A DNA stretch of 64,000 nucleotides from Asticcacaulis taihuensis (GCF_900100255.1 NZ_FMTS01000001.1:992001-1056000), one strand, 5' to 3'; counted from the first letter of the stretch, positions 17,287 to 27,224 are shown. The notes: a model not told the origin generated them from the sequence alone. A program made the numbers and translations.

Positions 17287-20274
17287 TTAGAAAGAGGTCG
17301 ACAGACCGAGGAAGAACATCCGGCCCAGCGGATCATAGGTGCTGGGGTAGGTATTGCCGTTGCCGTTCTGGACCAACAGGCCACCCATGATGGCCGGCGG
17401 ATCCTTGTCGAACAGGTTGTTGACACCGGCACGCAGTACGAGGCCATGCGGCAGGTTCTTTGTCATGGCCAGATCGATATAGTTATAGGCTTCGATCTCG
17501 GCATTGCGGGTCGACTTTGTGCCGGTCAAGTACTGGTCGTCGGTATTGGTAGCCAGTTCGGCCTTGCCGAAGTAGCGCCAGTTGACCGAAACCGTGGTCG
17601 GCGCCCAGACGCGATCACCTGGAACCGCCCAGGTGGTGCGCAGATTGTGCCTCCACTTTGGCTTGGGCTGACCACAGGCGCCGCCGAACAGGCCGGTGCA
17701 GTCATAGGAGCCGAGGCCCGGAAGTACTTCGGTTTCCAGCGAGTTCAGGTAGGTGCCGACCAGCGAGAAGTTGAGGCTGCCGTAATCGTGGCCGAATACC
17801 TGTGCCGTTTCCAGGCTGTAGGTCGCACTGACGTCCACACCCGTGGTTTCCAGGAAACCGGTGTTGATGTTGGTGTTGATGACATAGCCACCCAGCGCCT
17901 TGTTGTAACCAAACAACGCGCCTGTGACCGGATTACGCACGATCAGGCCGCAGTAGAACGGATCGCCGGTATTGACGCACTGGCTGACGGCAACCTGAGG
18001 ATCGACCGTGCCGATATAACCTTCGATACGAATCTTGTAGTAGTCCAGGCTGACAGCGAGCGGCAGGCCGCGCGGCGTGAAGACCAGGCCATAGGTCGTC
18101 GTCTTGGCTTCTTCCGGGTTGAGGTCAGGATTACCACCGCCGAGACCGGAACCAACATCGGCCGGCGTAGGTTCGATATGGCCATACCAGGCTGCGGTAA
18201 CACCGGTGCGGGCACATTCTGCCTGGGACTTGGCCGGGGTCGGGCCGGCGCAGGGATCGATCAGGCCGACGTTACCGACCTGCTGTGACGCAAACAGTTC
18301 GCTGACATTGGCGGCGCGCATGGCCTTGTTGTAGCTGGCGCGGAACAGGATATCGCTCGTGGGGGCATAACGGCCTTCGATCTTATAGGTTTCGGTCTTC
18401 TTTTCCTCGCCCTTGGCCGTCGGGGATTCCGAATTATAGGTAGAGCTGCGGTAACCAAGCGAGGCATTCAGAGACTTGATGCCCGGTTTGTTGCTGACAA
18501 TCGGCACTTCCACTTCGGTGAAGTATTCGTCGGCCCAGATCTTGCCATGTGCCTCGGGAATTTCGGCATCCAACTGTGTCTGGTCCCGCTTCTCGTCAAT
18601 GGCTTCCTTGCGGCTTTCAACACCGAGGACGATAGCGACGCCATCATCCGCCCAAGGCGAGGTGATGCCGTACTTGCCCAGGTCTCCGCTGACGAAGGCG
18701 TTGAAGACATTGATGCTTTGTTCATTACGCGTGAAGGTCGGCGCATAGATGAATTCAAGACCTTCCGCCGAAGGGCCGTTGGCGCTGAAAACGTCGATCG
18801 GCTTACAGCCCTTCGACTGGTCGATACAGACCGGTGTACCGTTATCCATCACCGCCATCAGAGCCTGCGCCGCCAAGTCCTGATTGATGTCGTTCTGGTA
18901 GTTGAACTGACCGATTGTGGTGGCGTACATATAACTGGCGTCATAGCTCCAGGTATCGTTTATGGCGCCGCGGAAGCCGCCGGCCAGACGGTAGTCCGTG
19001 TGACGCATGTCGTTGCGACGACCAGGCCCAGTGGCGGCGCGATAGACGACCTGGGTCTGCGCGACCGCGTCCGTACCATAGGCGGCACCGCAGAGAATGG
19101 CGCCTTGTTGCGCGCTCAGGAAGGGGTTATCGCAGTTGACGTCAAAGGCGCGGCCGGCCCAGATGGCCGAAGGCGCAACCTGACTGACAGAGTGGTCGTC
19201 CATGAACATGAAGCTTCCATAGGCTTCAACATGCTCGTTGACCTTGTAGTTGGCGAAGAAGCCGGCATTGTAACGCTCGGAATTACGAAGGGTATAGTTG
19301 TCCGGCGCATAGTTGTAATTGAACGACGGATCGTTGGGAACCCAGGTCTTCGAGCCGTCCTTTGAGTTGGCATAGTCCGTATTCTTGCCCGGAGAATCGA
19401 TGACCGTACCGTCATCCATTGTGATCGTCAGAGGACGGAAGCGGCCAAAAGCGTGTGAACTGGAGCCACCGCAGCGGAAAGTCGAACCATCTGGATCATC
19501 AAATTCGAGCGCGCAGTTCGAATAATCGCGTGCGTCTTGGCGTACAGCTTCCATTTTACGATAGCCGAAATAGCCTGTGACATTACCCTTGCCATCTTCG
19601 AGGTTGGAGCCGAACGAAATGTTGAAATCGTACTTCTGACCATCCCAGACATTTTTCTTGGCCGGGGTGATGCCCTTGGCTTCCTGGATGCCACGCAGAT
19701 AATCGTCGTCGTTGGTGTGTTGATAAATGCTGTACTGCGAATCGAACTTGATACCATTCAGGCGCTTGCGCATGATGAAGTTGACGACGCCGGACATGGC
19801 GTCCGAACCGTAAACCGATGAGGCGCCACCGGTGAGAACATCCGTGCGCTCCACGAGCGATGACGGAATGAAATTGAGGTCGACACCGAGCGTCGGGAGG
19901 AAGCGCTGGCCGTCGATCAGGACCAGCGAACGGTTGCCGCCTAGGCTGCGCAGGTTGACGCCCGCCGTACCATCGGAATTGTTCGACTGGTTTTCATTGT
20001 TGCCGGCTTCGATCTGCGGCAGAGACTTCAGGAAGGAATCGACGGCGATAGCGCCCTGCAGCTTGACTTCCTTGGTGTCTACCGTGGTGATCGGTGAAGC
20101 GCTTTTCAGGTTGGGACGGCGGATACGCGTGCCGGTAACAACGACCGTTGTGGCCTGCGCGTCATCTGCCGCAGGTGCCGCATCCTGCGCGAATGCCGGC
20201 GTGATCGCCAGTGCGGAACCGAGGGCTGTCAGAGCGACCCCGGTCATAATCAGCGCTCTCTTGTTTATTTTCAT
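17287..20274 (-). CDS. TonB-dependent outer-membrane receptor, probable importer of the locus
   Basis: A 995-residue outer-membrane receptor. A signal peptide ends at AFAQ (about residue 30), then a TonB-box-like segment (TTVVVTGTR, residues 42-50). The plug domain contains LRSLGGNRSLVLIDGQRFLPT and VDVLTGGASSVYGSDAMSGVVNFI-type motifs, and the beta-barrel ends in FLGLSTSF with a terminal Phe. The start at 20274 (ATG, GGGA eight bases upstream) is preferred over an in-frame TTG 18 bases upstream. It is divergent from the cupin/MFS operon, with operator-like repeats in the shared gap. The size and type match carbohydrate or peptide receptors of Caulobacterales; import of arabinosyl-peptides or oligosaccharides is inferred from context. 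Confidence 0.9.
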   Translation of the reverse strand: MKINKRALIMTGVALTALGSALAITPAFAQDAAPAADDAQATTVVVTGTRIRRPNLKSASPITTVDTKEVKLQGAIAVDSFLKSLPQIEAGNNENQSNNSDGTAGVNLRSLGGNRSLVLIDGQRFLPTLGVDLNFIPSSLVERTDVLTGGASSVYGSDAMSGVVNFIMRKRLNGIKFDSQYSIYQHTNDDDYLRGIQEAKGITPAKKNVWDGQKYDFNISFGSNLEDGKGNVTGYFGYRKMEAVRQDARDYSNCALEFDDPDGSTFRCGGSSSHAFGRFRPLTITMDDGTVIDSPGKNTDYANSKDGSKTWVPNDPSFNYNYAPDNYTLRNSERYNAGFFANYKVNEHVEAYGSFMFMDDHSVSQVAPSAIWAGRAFDVNCDNPFLSAQQGAILCGAAYGTDAVAQTQVVYRAATGPGRRNDMRHTDYRLAGGFRGAINDTWSYDASYMYATTIGQFNYQNDINQDLAAQALMAVMDNGTPVCIDQSKGCKPIDVFSANGPSAEGLEFIYAPTFTRNEQSINVFNAFVSGDLGKYGITSPWADDGVAIVLGVESRKEAIDEKRDQTQLDAEIPEAHGKIWADEYFTEVEVPIVSNKPGIKSLNASLGYRSSTYNSESPTAKGEEKKTETYKIEGRYAPTSDILFRASYNKAMRAANVSELFASQQVGNVGLIDPCAGPTPAKSQAECARTGVTAAWYGHIEPTPADVGSGLGGGNPDLNPEEAKTTTYGLVFTPRGLPLAVSLDYYKIRIEGYIGTVDPQVAVSQCVNTGDPFYCGLIVRNPVTGALFGYNKALGGYVINTNINTGFLETTGVDVSATYSLETAQVFGHDYGSLNFSLVGTYLNSLETEVLPGLGSYDCTGLFGGACGQPKPKWRHNLRTTWAVPGDRVWAPTTVSVNWRYFGKAELATNTDDQYLTGTKSTRNAEIEAYNYIDLAMTKNLPHGLVLRAGVNNLFDKDPPAIMGGLLVQNGNGNTYPSTYDPLGRMFFLGLSTSF

Positions 20275-20576
20275 TGTGAATCCCTTTTGCAAGCGCCAAA
20301 CAAATTACCCGTTACACGAGCTGCATTCCGCAGAACCGCCGCATTTGACGCAGGAAGAAAACAATCACTACTTTTACAAAGCGTCAATTATAAATTATAC
20401 GATTGCGTTACATAAAGTATACGAAATTGTCCGATTTTCGCCATGTGAGACTTTTTTGTCATGTTTGTGGCTGCGTTTACGCTTTGCGCCACAAAGGAAA
20501 GCACTATCATGAGCTGTCTCGCCCACCGTCTCGCCGATAGCGAATTCAGATGTCGCGTCTCCCTTTTCAGGTTACC
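20275..20576. promoter_or_regulatory. Divergent promoter region between TonB receptor and cupin operon
   Basis: This 302-base gap is the longest gene-free stretch. It is AT-rich between about 20360 and 20470. It holds two elements of the locus-wide operator: TATAAATTATACGATT (20389-20404), identical over 16 bases to the element at 37923, and AAAGTATACGAAAT (20414-20427). No reading frame or RNA gene is evident in it. Confidence 0.6.
20389..20427. promoter_or_regulatory. Operator pair b (TTATACGATT and GTATACGAAA)
   Basis: Two copies of the shared element lie 12 bases apart: TTATACGATT at 20395-20404 and GTATACGAAA at 20417-20426. Both match the right arm of the perfect palindrome at 32613. 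They sit between two diverging genes and so could control both the receptor and the cupin/MFS operon. Confidence 0.55.
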
Positions 20577-21572
20577 ATGTCCACCATCGCCATATTCGCA
20601 TCCGTAACGCCGGAAGATTTCGTCACTGACATTCGCCCCCGCAATACGCCGGCCGTATTAAAAGGCGCGATCAGCGCATGGCCGGTGGTCAATTTGGGGC
20701 AGCAATCTGACGAAGCTCTGGTCGATTATCTGAAAAAACACGACAATGGCGAACTGGCCGGCGTTTATCTGGGGGCGCCGGAGATTCGCGGCAATTTCTT
20801 TTATGGCGCCAATACCCGCAGCGAGAATTTTCGTCATGGCCCGGCGCCGATCGCCATGGCGCTCGACCGGCTGATGGCGGCGCGCACCGATGAGAATCCG
20901 CAATCCATTTACGTGCAGTCCGTGCCAATCAAGACACATATGCCGGGCTTCGCCGATGAAAACCGGCTCGATCTGTTGCCTGAAGTCGAACCGCGCATCT
21001 GGATCGGCAACCAGACCGTTACGCGCGCCCATTACGACCTGAACCACAATATCGCCTGCGTGGTGGCGGGGCGACGCCGCTTTCATCTGTTCCCGCCGGA
21101 GCAACTGACCAACCTCTATCCCGGCCCGTTCGACCGCACCATTGGCGGCGTGCCGGTCAGCATGGTCGATGTCGAAAACCCTGACCTGGAGCGTTACCCG
21201 CAGTTTGCCGAAGCGCAAAAGACCATGCTGACCGCCGAACTGGAAGCCGGCGACGCCATCTACATCCCTTACGGCTGGTGGCACCAGGTCCATTCGCTGT
21301 CGCGCTTCAATGTGCTGGTCAATTACTGGTGGGACGACGCACCAAAGGCCGCGGCCGGCGGCTACGAGGCCCTGTTCCACGCCATACTGGCCCTCCGCGA
21401 CATGCCCGAAGGCCATCAGGCGCTGTGGAAGACGCTTTTCGACTATTACGTCTTCACCGGCGGCGAGGATCCGCTGGCGCATCTGGCAGCCGGCGACAAG
21501 GGCTCGCTCGGTCCGCTGACGCCGGAACTGACGGCCCGCATCCGTGCCTTCCTGCGCAAGGGCTTAGCCTGA
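20577..21572 (+). CDS. Cupin-like (JmjC/cupin_8) domain protein
   Basis: A protein of about 331 residues with a cupin_8/JmjC-like double-stranded beta-helix. The likely Fe(II)-binding set is the HYD of RAHYDLNHN and the downstream His of YIPYGWWHQVHS; GDAIYIPYGWWHQV is the signature of this group. Relatives include 2-oxoglutarate-dependent hydroxylases and the cupin-like proteins commonly found beside TonB receptors in Caulobacterales. I prefer the ATG at 20577, preceded by AGG; an in-frame ATG at 20550 is an alternative. It is first in an operon with the MFS carrier. A direct role in glycan or hydroxyproline use is not shown. Confidence 0.8.
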   Translation: MSTIAIFASVTPEDFVTDIRPRNTPAVLKGAISAWPVVNLGQQSDEALVDYLKKHDNGELAGVYLGAPEIRGNFFYGANTRSENFRHGPAPIAMALDRLMAARTDENPQSIYVQSVPIKTHMPGFADENRLDLLPEVEPRIWIGNQTVTRAHYDLNHNIACVVAGRRRFHLFPPEQLTNLYPGPFDRTIGGVPVSMVDVENPDLERYPQFAEAQKTMLTAELEAGDAIYIPYGWWHQVHSLSRFNVLVNYWWDDAPKAAAGGYEALFHAILALRDMPEGHQALWKTLFDYYVFTGGEDPLAHLAAGDKGSLGPLTPELTARIRAFLRKGLA

Positions 21573-21643
21573 CCGCCGTAATGGGGTTTCCCTACCGTCA
21601 AAAATGCGCTAGAGCGCAGAATAACAAAGGGAAACCTCAGAAA

Positions 21644-22912
21644 ATGACAAACCATCCAAAGCCGCTTAATTCGCCGTTCAAGGTGCTGATCGCCAGCCTG
21701 GCCGGCACGACCATCGAGTTTTTCGACTTTTACGTCTATGCCACGGCGGCGGTACTGGTCTTCCCCACCCTGTTCTTCCCGTCCAGCGACCCGACCTCGG
21801 CGATGCTGCAATCCTTCGCCACCTTCTCGATCGCCTTTTTTGCCCGGCCGATCGGTGCCATGGTCTTTGGTCATTTCGGTGACCGTATCGGCCGTAAGGC
21901 GACACTTGTGGCGGCCCTGCTGACCATGGGTATTTCCACCATAGTGATCGGCCTCCTGCCTGGCTTCAAACAGATCGGTGTCTTCGCGCCCCTGCTGCTG
22001 TCGCTCTGCCGCTTCGGTCAGGGCTTCGGTCTCGGCGGTGAATGGGGTGGTGCGGTCCTGCTGGCCACCGAGAACGCGCCGGAGGGCAAGCGCTCGTGGT
22101 ACGGCATGTTCCCGCAACTGGGCGCCCCGGTCGGGCTGTTCCTGTCTTCCGGCATATTCTGGGTACTGCTGCACTTTATCTCGCAGGACGATCTGCTGAG
22201 CTGGGGCTGGCGCATCCCCTTCATTTCCTCGATCCTGCTGATCGCGGTTGGTCTGTGGATGCGGCTTTCGATCACAGAAACGCCGGAATTCCAGAAGGCT
22301 GTCGAGACCGAGGAACGCGTCAAGGTGCCGCTGGCCGAAATTTTCCGCAGCCACAAGCGCAGCCTGTTTCTCGGCACCTTCGTCGCAATGGTGACCTTCG
22401 TGCTGTTCTATATCGCCACCGCTTACCTGATGTCCTATAATGTCAAGGTCCGGCATATTCCGTTCCTCGATGCGTTGGCGATCCAGATTTTCAGCTCGAT
22501 CTCGTTCGGCATTTTCATTCCCCTGTCGGGCAAGCTGTCCGAGCGCTTCGGCCGTCGCGCCGTACTGATCGGCACCACCGTCCTGATCGGCGCCTTTTCC
22601 TTCCTCCTGCCGGTTCTGCTGGGCGGCAGCGAGACCGGCATCCTCCTGTTCGCGGTGATCGCCATGGCGCTGATGGGCATGACCTATGCCCCGATCGGCA
22701 CGGCCCTGGCGGCCCCCTTCCCCACCAGCGTCCGCTATACCGGCGCGTCGATGACCTTCAACCTGGCGGGCATTGTCGGCGCATCGCTGGCGCCCTATGC
22801 CGCCACCTGGCTCCAGGGCCATTATGGCCTGGCCTATGTCGGTTACTACCTGCTGGCGGCGTCGGTCATCACACTGCTTTGCATTCTCGCCTCGCGGAAA
22901 GGTGAAGTCTGA
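21644..22912 (+). CDS. MFS transporter of the metabolite:H+ symporter (MHS/ProP) family
   Basis: A 422-residue twelve-helix inner-membrane carrier. The MHS-family hallmarks are present: AGTTIEFFDFYVYATAA in helix 1, the loop 2-3 motif GDRIGRKATLV, and the GLGGEWGGAVLLATENAP segment. MHS members import organic acids, osmolytes and imino acids by proton symport (ProP, KgtP, ShiA). In this locus proline/hydroxyproline or 2-oxoglutarate-like substrates are plausible, but this is inference. The ATG at 21644 begins 71 bases after the cupin gene, and a strong terminator follows the stop. Confidence 0.88.
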   Translation: MTNHPKPLNSPFKVLIASLAGTTIEFFDFYVYATAAVLVFPTLFFPSSDPTSAMLQSFATFSIAFFARPIGAMVFGHFGDRIGRKATLVAALLTMGISTIVIGLLPGFKQIGVFAPLLLSLCRFGQGFGLGGEWGGAVLLATENAPEGKRSWYGMFPQLGAPVGLFLSSGIFWVLLHFISQDDLLSWGWRIPFISSILLIAVGLWMRLSITETPEFQKAVETEERVKVPLAEIFRSHKRSLFLGTFVAMVTFVLFYIATAYLMSYNVKVRHIPFLDALAIQIFSSISFGIFIPLSGKLSERFGRRAVLIGTTVLIGAFSFLLPVLLGGSETGILLFAVIAMALMGMTYAPIGTALAAPFPTSVRYTGASMTFNLAGIVGASLAPYAATWLQGHYGLAYVGYYLLAASVITLLCILASRKGEV

Positions 22913-22913
22913 A

Positions 22914-22947
22914 AAAAATCCCGCCATCTTCGGATGGCGGGATTTTT
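22914..22947. terminator. Bidirectional intrinsic terminator, 15-bp stem with TTCG loop
   Basis: A perfect 15-bp inverted repeat (core ATCCCGCCATC / GATGGCGGGAT with A- and T-runs) closes on a TTCG tetraloop. A-runs on one side and T-runs on the other make it work in both directions. It sits between the convergent MFS and GH127 genes. Confidence 0.95.
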
Positions 22948-22949
22948 GT

Positions 22950-25367
22950 TTAAGCGGTAGTCCCGGCAGCGGCGGCAGTGAACAACTTCACCCCGAAGAC
23001 AGGGCCAGCGGTCTTGCCTTCCTTCGGATCGAACTTGATCGTCACCTTCGCCTTGCCCTTGGTCAGTTCCAGCGGGATCGGGTAGTCGACATCGATCCAG
23101 GCGCCGGGCTGTCGTCCGGTCAGGCGTTCGTGGGCGATGGCCACGCCATCGACCAGGATGTCGAACACGCGGTTGTTTTCCGAACCCCAATAGGTCGCCT
23201 GCAGGATCAGCGGGCCCACATCCTTACCGTCACGCTGGGTATTCATCTCGAACGAGAAGAATCCGAGCGTGCGGGCGTCACGGCCCTGACGACCACGATA
23301 GATGACCGGATAGGAGATTTCCGATTTCAGATTGTGGTCGCGTTCGGGCTGCATCTCACCGAGGTGCATGACATCGACCGAACGCGCCGCTTCGTCCTTC
23401 AGGCGCGCCTGTTCGGCCTTGTAGGCCACCTGCGCCTCGGCCCATTCGGCGTCGTTATACTTGCTGAAATAGGTCGCGTTGCGGCGTTCCCACTGGGCAT
23501 AGAACGGCTTGAAGGTCATGTCGCCCGGACGGCCGATGCCGTTAGTCTTGTACACTGCCTGCTCGACCGAGACCGGCGTGATGCCGGCCAGCAGGTCGGC
23601 GCCGACGAGCGCCGGCGCATCGCCTTCCCACTTGTCTTCGGCGGCGCCGAGATCGACAGTCAGCACCATCGGGCCGCGCAAGAGGGCCACGACCTTCTCA
23701 TCGCCCGCCGTATGTTCAAAGCGCAGATCGAGCGGCAGGTCGAGCGTGACCACATCGCCGGCGCGCCACTTGCGGCGGACCAGGGCATAGCCCTTGGCTG
23801 ATGTCGCCAGGGCCGGCTTGCCATTGACCAGGATCTTCGAATTTGCCGCCCAGGCGGGAATACGCAGAGCCAAGGTGAAAGTCTTCGCGCCCGCGAGCTG
23901 GGTCACCTTGAAGGCGATATGGCCGTCATAGGGATATTTGGTGTCGAGCTGGAACGCCGCCTTTTGCGCCGCCCAGTTCAGGGTTGAGGGGATATAGAGA
24001 TTGACGAACAGCGTGTCATCCGACTGCCAGTAGATGCTGTCGCCGTGCTTGGAATGGCTCTCGATACCGGTCAGCACACAGCACCAGAAGTCATTTTCCG
24101 GCGAGGAAAACTCGCGTGCCGTACCCGACATCAGCGGCATCATATAGGCGAACATACCGGTCTTCGGATTCTGCTGCGCCAGGATGTGGTTGAGATGGGC
24201 GCGCTCATAATAATCGAAATAGCTGGCGTCCGGCGACCAGCTATAGAGATGGCGCGTCAGCTTCAGCATGTTGTAGCTGTTGCAGCTTTCGCAGGTCTGC
24301 TCGGTGATGTGGGTGGCAATGGTGTCCGGCTCGAAGAAGTACTCGCGGTCGGCATTGCCGCCGATGACGAAGCTGTGGTGCTGGGTCACGCGCTGCCAGA
24401 AGAAGCTGGCCGCCTTGGCATCCGAGGCATCGCCAGTAATTTCGTGCAAGCGCGCCAGCGCGATCAGCTTGGGGATCTGGGTATTGGCGTGGAAATTGGC
24501 CAGCTTGTCCTCGCCGGCCTTCAGCGGATCGAGCACCTTCTTGTCATAGATGCGCTGCGACAGCTTCAGCCAGCGCGGATCATTGGTGCGCATGTAAAGT
24601 TCGGCAAAGGATTCGTTGAGCCCGCCATATTCGCAGTTGAGCATCTTCTGCGTCTGCTCGTCATCGAGCGCGGCGAAGACCTTTTCAATATAACCGCCGA
24701 AGCCGACCGCCACGTCGATAGCTTTCTTGTTGCCGCAGTATTTGTCGGCATCCAGCAAGCCGGCGAACAGCTTGTGCAGGCTGTAATAAGGCGACCAGGC
24801 GCCATTGAGGTCGAAACCGGCCGAACGGATATCGCCCGCCATGATTTCCGGGAAAATTTCCTTGCCGTCAACCAGCGTACCGTCTTTGCGCTTACGCATG
24901 ATGGCGCCGGTATAGCCGTCGCCCTGCGCCGCCTGCACCTTCGCCAGTTCATTGACAATATAGGTAACGCGGTTCAGGCATTCGACATTGCCGGTCTGGG
25001 CGTACATCAGCGACAGGGCGCTCAAATAGTGGCCCAGCCCCTCGCCGGCGATGGTGTCGGATTCCCAGCCACCATAGATCTCGCCCTTGACGGGAAGCCC
25101 GGCGAACTTGTGATAGTTGTGCAGGAAACGGTCCGGCGACAGGAACATCAGGTATTTGATATTGGCCTCGACCGCGTCATTGAAAGGCGACGATAAAAGA
25201 CGCACATTTTCCATCGGCACCGGTTGCGCCACCGAAGGCACGGTTATGCCGGCTTCCCTGGCATTGGCCACACCACCGATTGAGGCCAGAAGGCTGCCGG
25301 CCGCGGCGCCTCTCAGCAGAAAACGGCGATCAAGGGTGGTCATATCTGGCAGTATCGGGCGGGTCAT
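22950..25367 (-). CDS. GH127 beta-L-arabinofuranosidase
   Basis: An exported 805-residue enzyme expected to release beta-L-arabinofuranose, for example from the beta-1,2-arabinosides attached to hydroxyproline. A Tat-like signal (LDRRFLLRG... ending VANAREA) precedes an (alpha/alpha)6 domain with the GH127 zinc-thiolate site. E360-x-C362 (CESCNSYNML) and C429-C430 (FWCCVLTG) correspond to the Glu, Cys, nucleophile Cys and fourth ligand of Bifidobacterium HypBA1. C-terminal beta domains follow (from about residue 580). It is divergent from a DUF885 gene with an operator in the gap. Related families GH146 and GH142 share the fold; the ESC/CC residues favour GH127. Confidence 0.9.
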   Translation of the reverse strand: MTRPILPDMTTLDRRFLLRGAAAGSLLASIGGVANAREAGITVPSVAQPVPMENVRLLSSPFNDAVEANIKYLMFLSPDRFLHNYHKFAGLPVKGEIYGGWESDTIAGEGLGHYLSALSLMYAQTGNVECLNRVTYIVNELAKVQAAQGDGYTGAIMRKRKDGTLVDGKEIFPEIMAGDIRSAGFDLNGAWSPYYSLHKLFAGLLDADKYCGNKKAIDVAVGFGGYIEKVFAALDDEQTQKMLNCEYGGLNESFAELYMRTNDPRWLKLSQRIYDKKVLDPLKAGEDKLANFHANTQIPKLIALARLHEITGDASDAKAASFFWQRVTQHHSFVIGGNADREYFFEPDTIATHITEQTCESCNSYNMLKLTRHLYSWSPDASYFDYYERAHLNHILAQQNPKTGMFAYMMPLMSGTAREFSSPENDFWCCVLTGIESHSKHGDSIYWQSDDTLFVNLYIPSTLNWAAQKAAFQLDTKYPYDGHIAFKVTQLAGAKTFTLALRIPAWAANSKILVNGKPALATSAKGYALVRRKWRAGDVVTLDLPLDLRFEHTAGDEKVVALLRGPMVLTVDLGAAEDKWEGDAPALVGADLLAGITPVSVEQAVYKTNGIGRPGDMTFKPFYAQWERRNATYFSKYNDAEWAEAQVAYKAEQARLKDEAARSVDVMHLGEMQPERDHNLKSEISYPVIYRGRQGRDARTLGFFSFEMNTQRDGKDVGPLILQATYWGSENNRVFDILVDGVAIAHERLTGRQPGAWIDVDYPIPLELTKGKAKVTIKFDPKEGKTAGPVFGVKLFTAAAAGTTA

Positions 25368-25410
25368 TTCATAGCCTCGTTATGTGAATCCGGTAGTTGC
25401 GCCCCAACGA

Positions 25411-25430
25411 TTATACTGTATACAATTGTC
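25411..25430. promoter_or_regulatory. Operator a (ATACTGTATACAATTG)
   Basis: This GTATAC-centred element has an 8-base perfect core (TGTATACA) with partial outer arms. It lies 35-45 bases upstream of both the GH127 start and the DUF885 start, so it can serve both divergent genes. It matches the perfect palindrome at 32613 at most core positions. Confidence 0.65.
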
Positions 25431-25462
25431 TGGCAATACATATAAATGTGAGGTCATCGCCG

Positions 25463-27223
25463 ATGAAAGCCCTGCTGCACGCCACCGCCCTTACCGTCAT
25501 CCTGACCTCGCTTTCCGCCCTGCCGGCCCTGGCCGATACGGCGACGGACCAGAAGTTTGAGTCCATATATAAGAGCGAATGGGACTGGCGCAGCCAGCAG
25601 GAAGCCGCCAATGAGGACAGCCCATCCGGTGAAGTGGCGGCGCACCTGCCCGACGTTTCCGAAAAGGCTCAAACTGCCAAGTTGGCCCGCTGGCAGGACA
25701 CGCTGAAGCAACTCGATGCTATCGACGTCAAGGCGCTTTCCCCGAAGGATGCCGAGGACTATCAGGTTTACCGCTTCCAGATCGAAACCCTGATCGCCGA
25801 CCAGCAATTCAAGGTCTATCAGCGCCCCTTAAGCGGCGACACCTCCTTCTGGGGCGACCTGGCCGGTATGGCGCGCGGTACGTTCCACAGCGAAAGCGAT
25901 TATCGCAACTATATCGCGCAGCTCAACGACATGCCGCGCTACTTCAAGGACAATACCGACAATATGCGCGCCGGCCTGAAGCGCGGCTTCACCCTGCCGC
26001 AGATTTCGCTCCAGGGCCGTGACGCCACCATCACCAGCGTGACCGACGCCAAGTCGGTTGAGGATAATATCTACTACACGCCGTTCAAGTCGCTGCCGGC
26101 CACCATTCCCGCCGACAAGCAGGCCGAACTGAAAAAGCTGGCCGCCGACGCCATCACCAAATCGGTCCTGCCGGCGCACAAGACCCTGCTGAAATTCATG
26201 CGCGAGGAATATATTCCCGGCGCCGCCAAGTCGATCGCCGCCTACGACCTGCCCAACGGCAAGGCTTTCTACCAGTCTCAGGTGCGCGAATATGCCACGG
26301 TCGACATGACGCCGGAACAGATCCACCAGATCGGCCTCGACGAAGTGGCCAAGATCAAGGCGGAAATGCTGGCGATCAAAGATCAGGTCGGCTTCAAGGG
26401 TGATTTGCCGGCCTTCAACGATTTCCTGCGCACCGATCCGCAGTTCTACGTGACCACGCCACAAGCCCTGCTCGACCGCGCCGCGTGGACCGCCAAGGAG
26501 TTCGACGGCAAGGCGTCGCAGTATTTCGGCCGGCTTCCCCGTTCGCGCTTCGGGATTATTCCCGTACCAGATGATATCGCGCCCTTCTATACCGGCGGTC
26601 GCGGCGGCCCCGGCGTCTATCTCGTCAATACCTGGAACCTGCCGTCGCGCCCGCTCTATTCGCTGCCGGCCCTGACCCTGCATGAATCGGCGCCGGGCCA
26701 CGCCTTCCAGATGCCGCTGGCCGCCGAAAACACTGACCTGCCGCCGTTCCGCCAGTTCACCTATATCTCGGCCTATGGCGAAGGCTGGGCGCTCTATTCC
26801 GAACGTCTGGGCGTCGAGATGGGCATGTACCACACGCCTTATGAGACCTACGGCATGTTGAGCTACCAGATGTGGCGCGCCTGCCGCCTGGTGGTCGACA
26901 CCGGCATCCACGCCAAGGGCTGGACCCGCGAACAGGCCCAGAACTACCTGTTGGAAAATACCGCCCTGTCCAAGCACGAAGTGACGACGGAAGTGGACCG
27001 CTATATCGCCTGGCCGGGCCAGGCGCTCAGCTACTATCTGGGCGAAATGGCCATCTGGAAAGCGCGCCATAAGGCCGAAGCCGCTTTGGGTGAAAAGTTC
27101 GATCTGCGCCAGTTCCACGACGCCGTCCTGCAACTGGGTTCGGTCCCGCTGCCCGTCCTTGAAGCCCGCGTCGATCGCTTTATCGCCGAAGGCGGCAAGG
27201 GCCCTTATGCAGACGAGAAGTAG
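25463..27223 (+). CDS. Secreted DUF885 family protein, putative zinc peptidase (paralogue 1)
   Basis: A 586-residue protein with an N-terminal signal peptide (hydrophobic stretch ending PALADT). The DUF885 zinc motif H407-E-S-A-P-G-H413 is followed by the conserved [18 protein letters not shown] with E440 as a likely third ligand. Closely spaced [13 protein letters not shown] and WPGQALSYYLGE motifs complete the family pattern. DUF885 proteins have a gluzincin-like fold; reported or suggested activities are carboxypeptidase-like, but substrates are largely unknown. The ATG at 25463 has AGG upstream. It is first in an operon with the HExxH protein (one base apart). Paralogues 2 and 3 lie at 45151 and 46936. 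Confidence 0.88.
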   Translation: MKALLHATALTVILTSLSALPALADTATDQKFESIYKSEWDWRSQQEAANEDSPSGEVAAHLPDVSEKAQTAKLARWQDTLKQLDAIDVKALSPKDAEDYQVYRFQIETLIADQQFKVYQRPLSGDTSFWGDLAGMARGTFHSESDYRNYIAQLNDMPRYFKDNTDNMRAGLKRGFTLPQISLQGRDATITSVTDAKSVEDNIYYTPFKSLPATIPADKQAELKKLAADAITKSVLPAHKTLLKFMREEYIPGAAKSIAAYDLPNGKAFYQSQVREYATVDMTPEQIHQIGLDEVAKIKAEMLAIKDQVGFKGDLPAFNDFLRTDPQFYVTTPQALLDRAAWTAKEFDGKASQYFGRLPRSRFGIIPVPDDIAPFYTGGRGGPGVYLVNTWNLPSRPLYSLPALTLHESAPGHAFQMPLAAENTDLPPFRQFTYISAYGEGWALYSERLGVEMGMYHTPYETYGMLSYQMWRACRLVVDTGIHAKGWTREQAQNYLLENTALSKHEVTTEVDRYIAWPGQALSYYLGEMAIWKARHKAEAALGEKFDLRQFHDAVLQLGSVPLPVLEARVDRFIAEGGKGPYADEK

Positions 27224-27224
27224 C

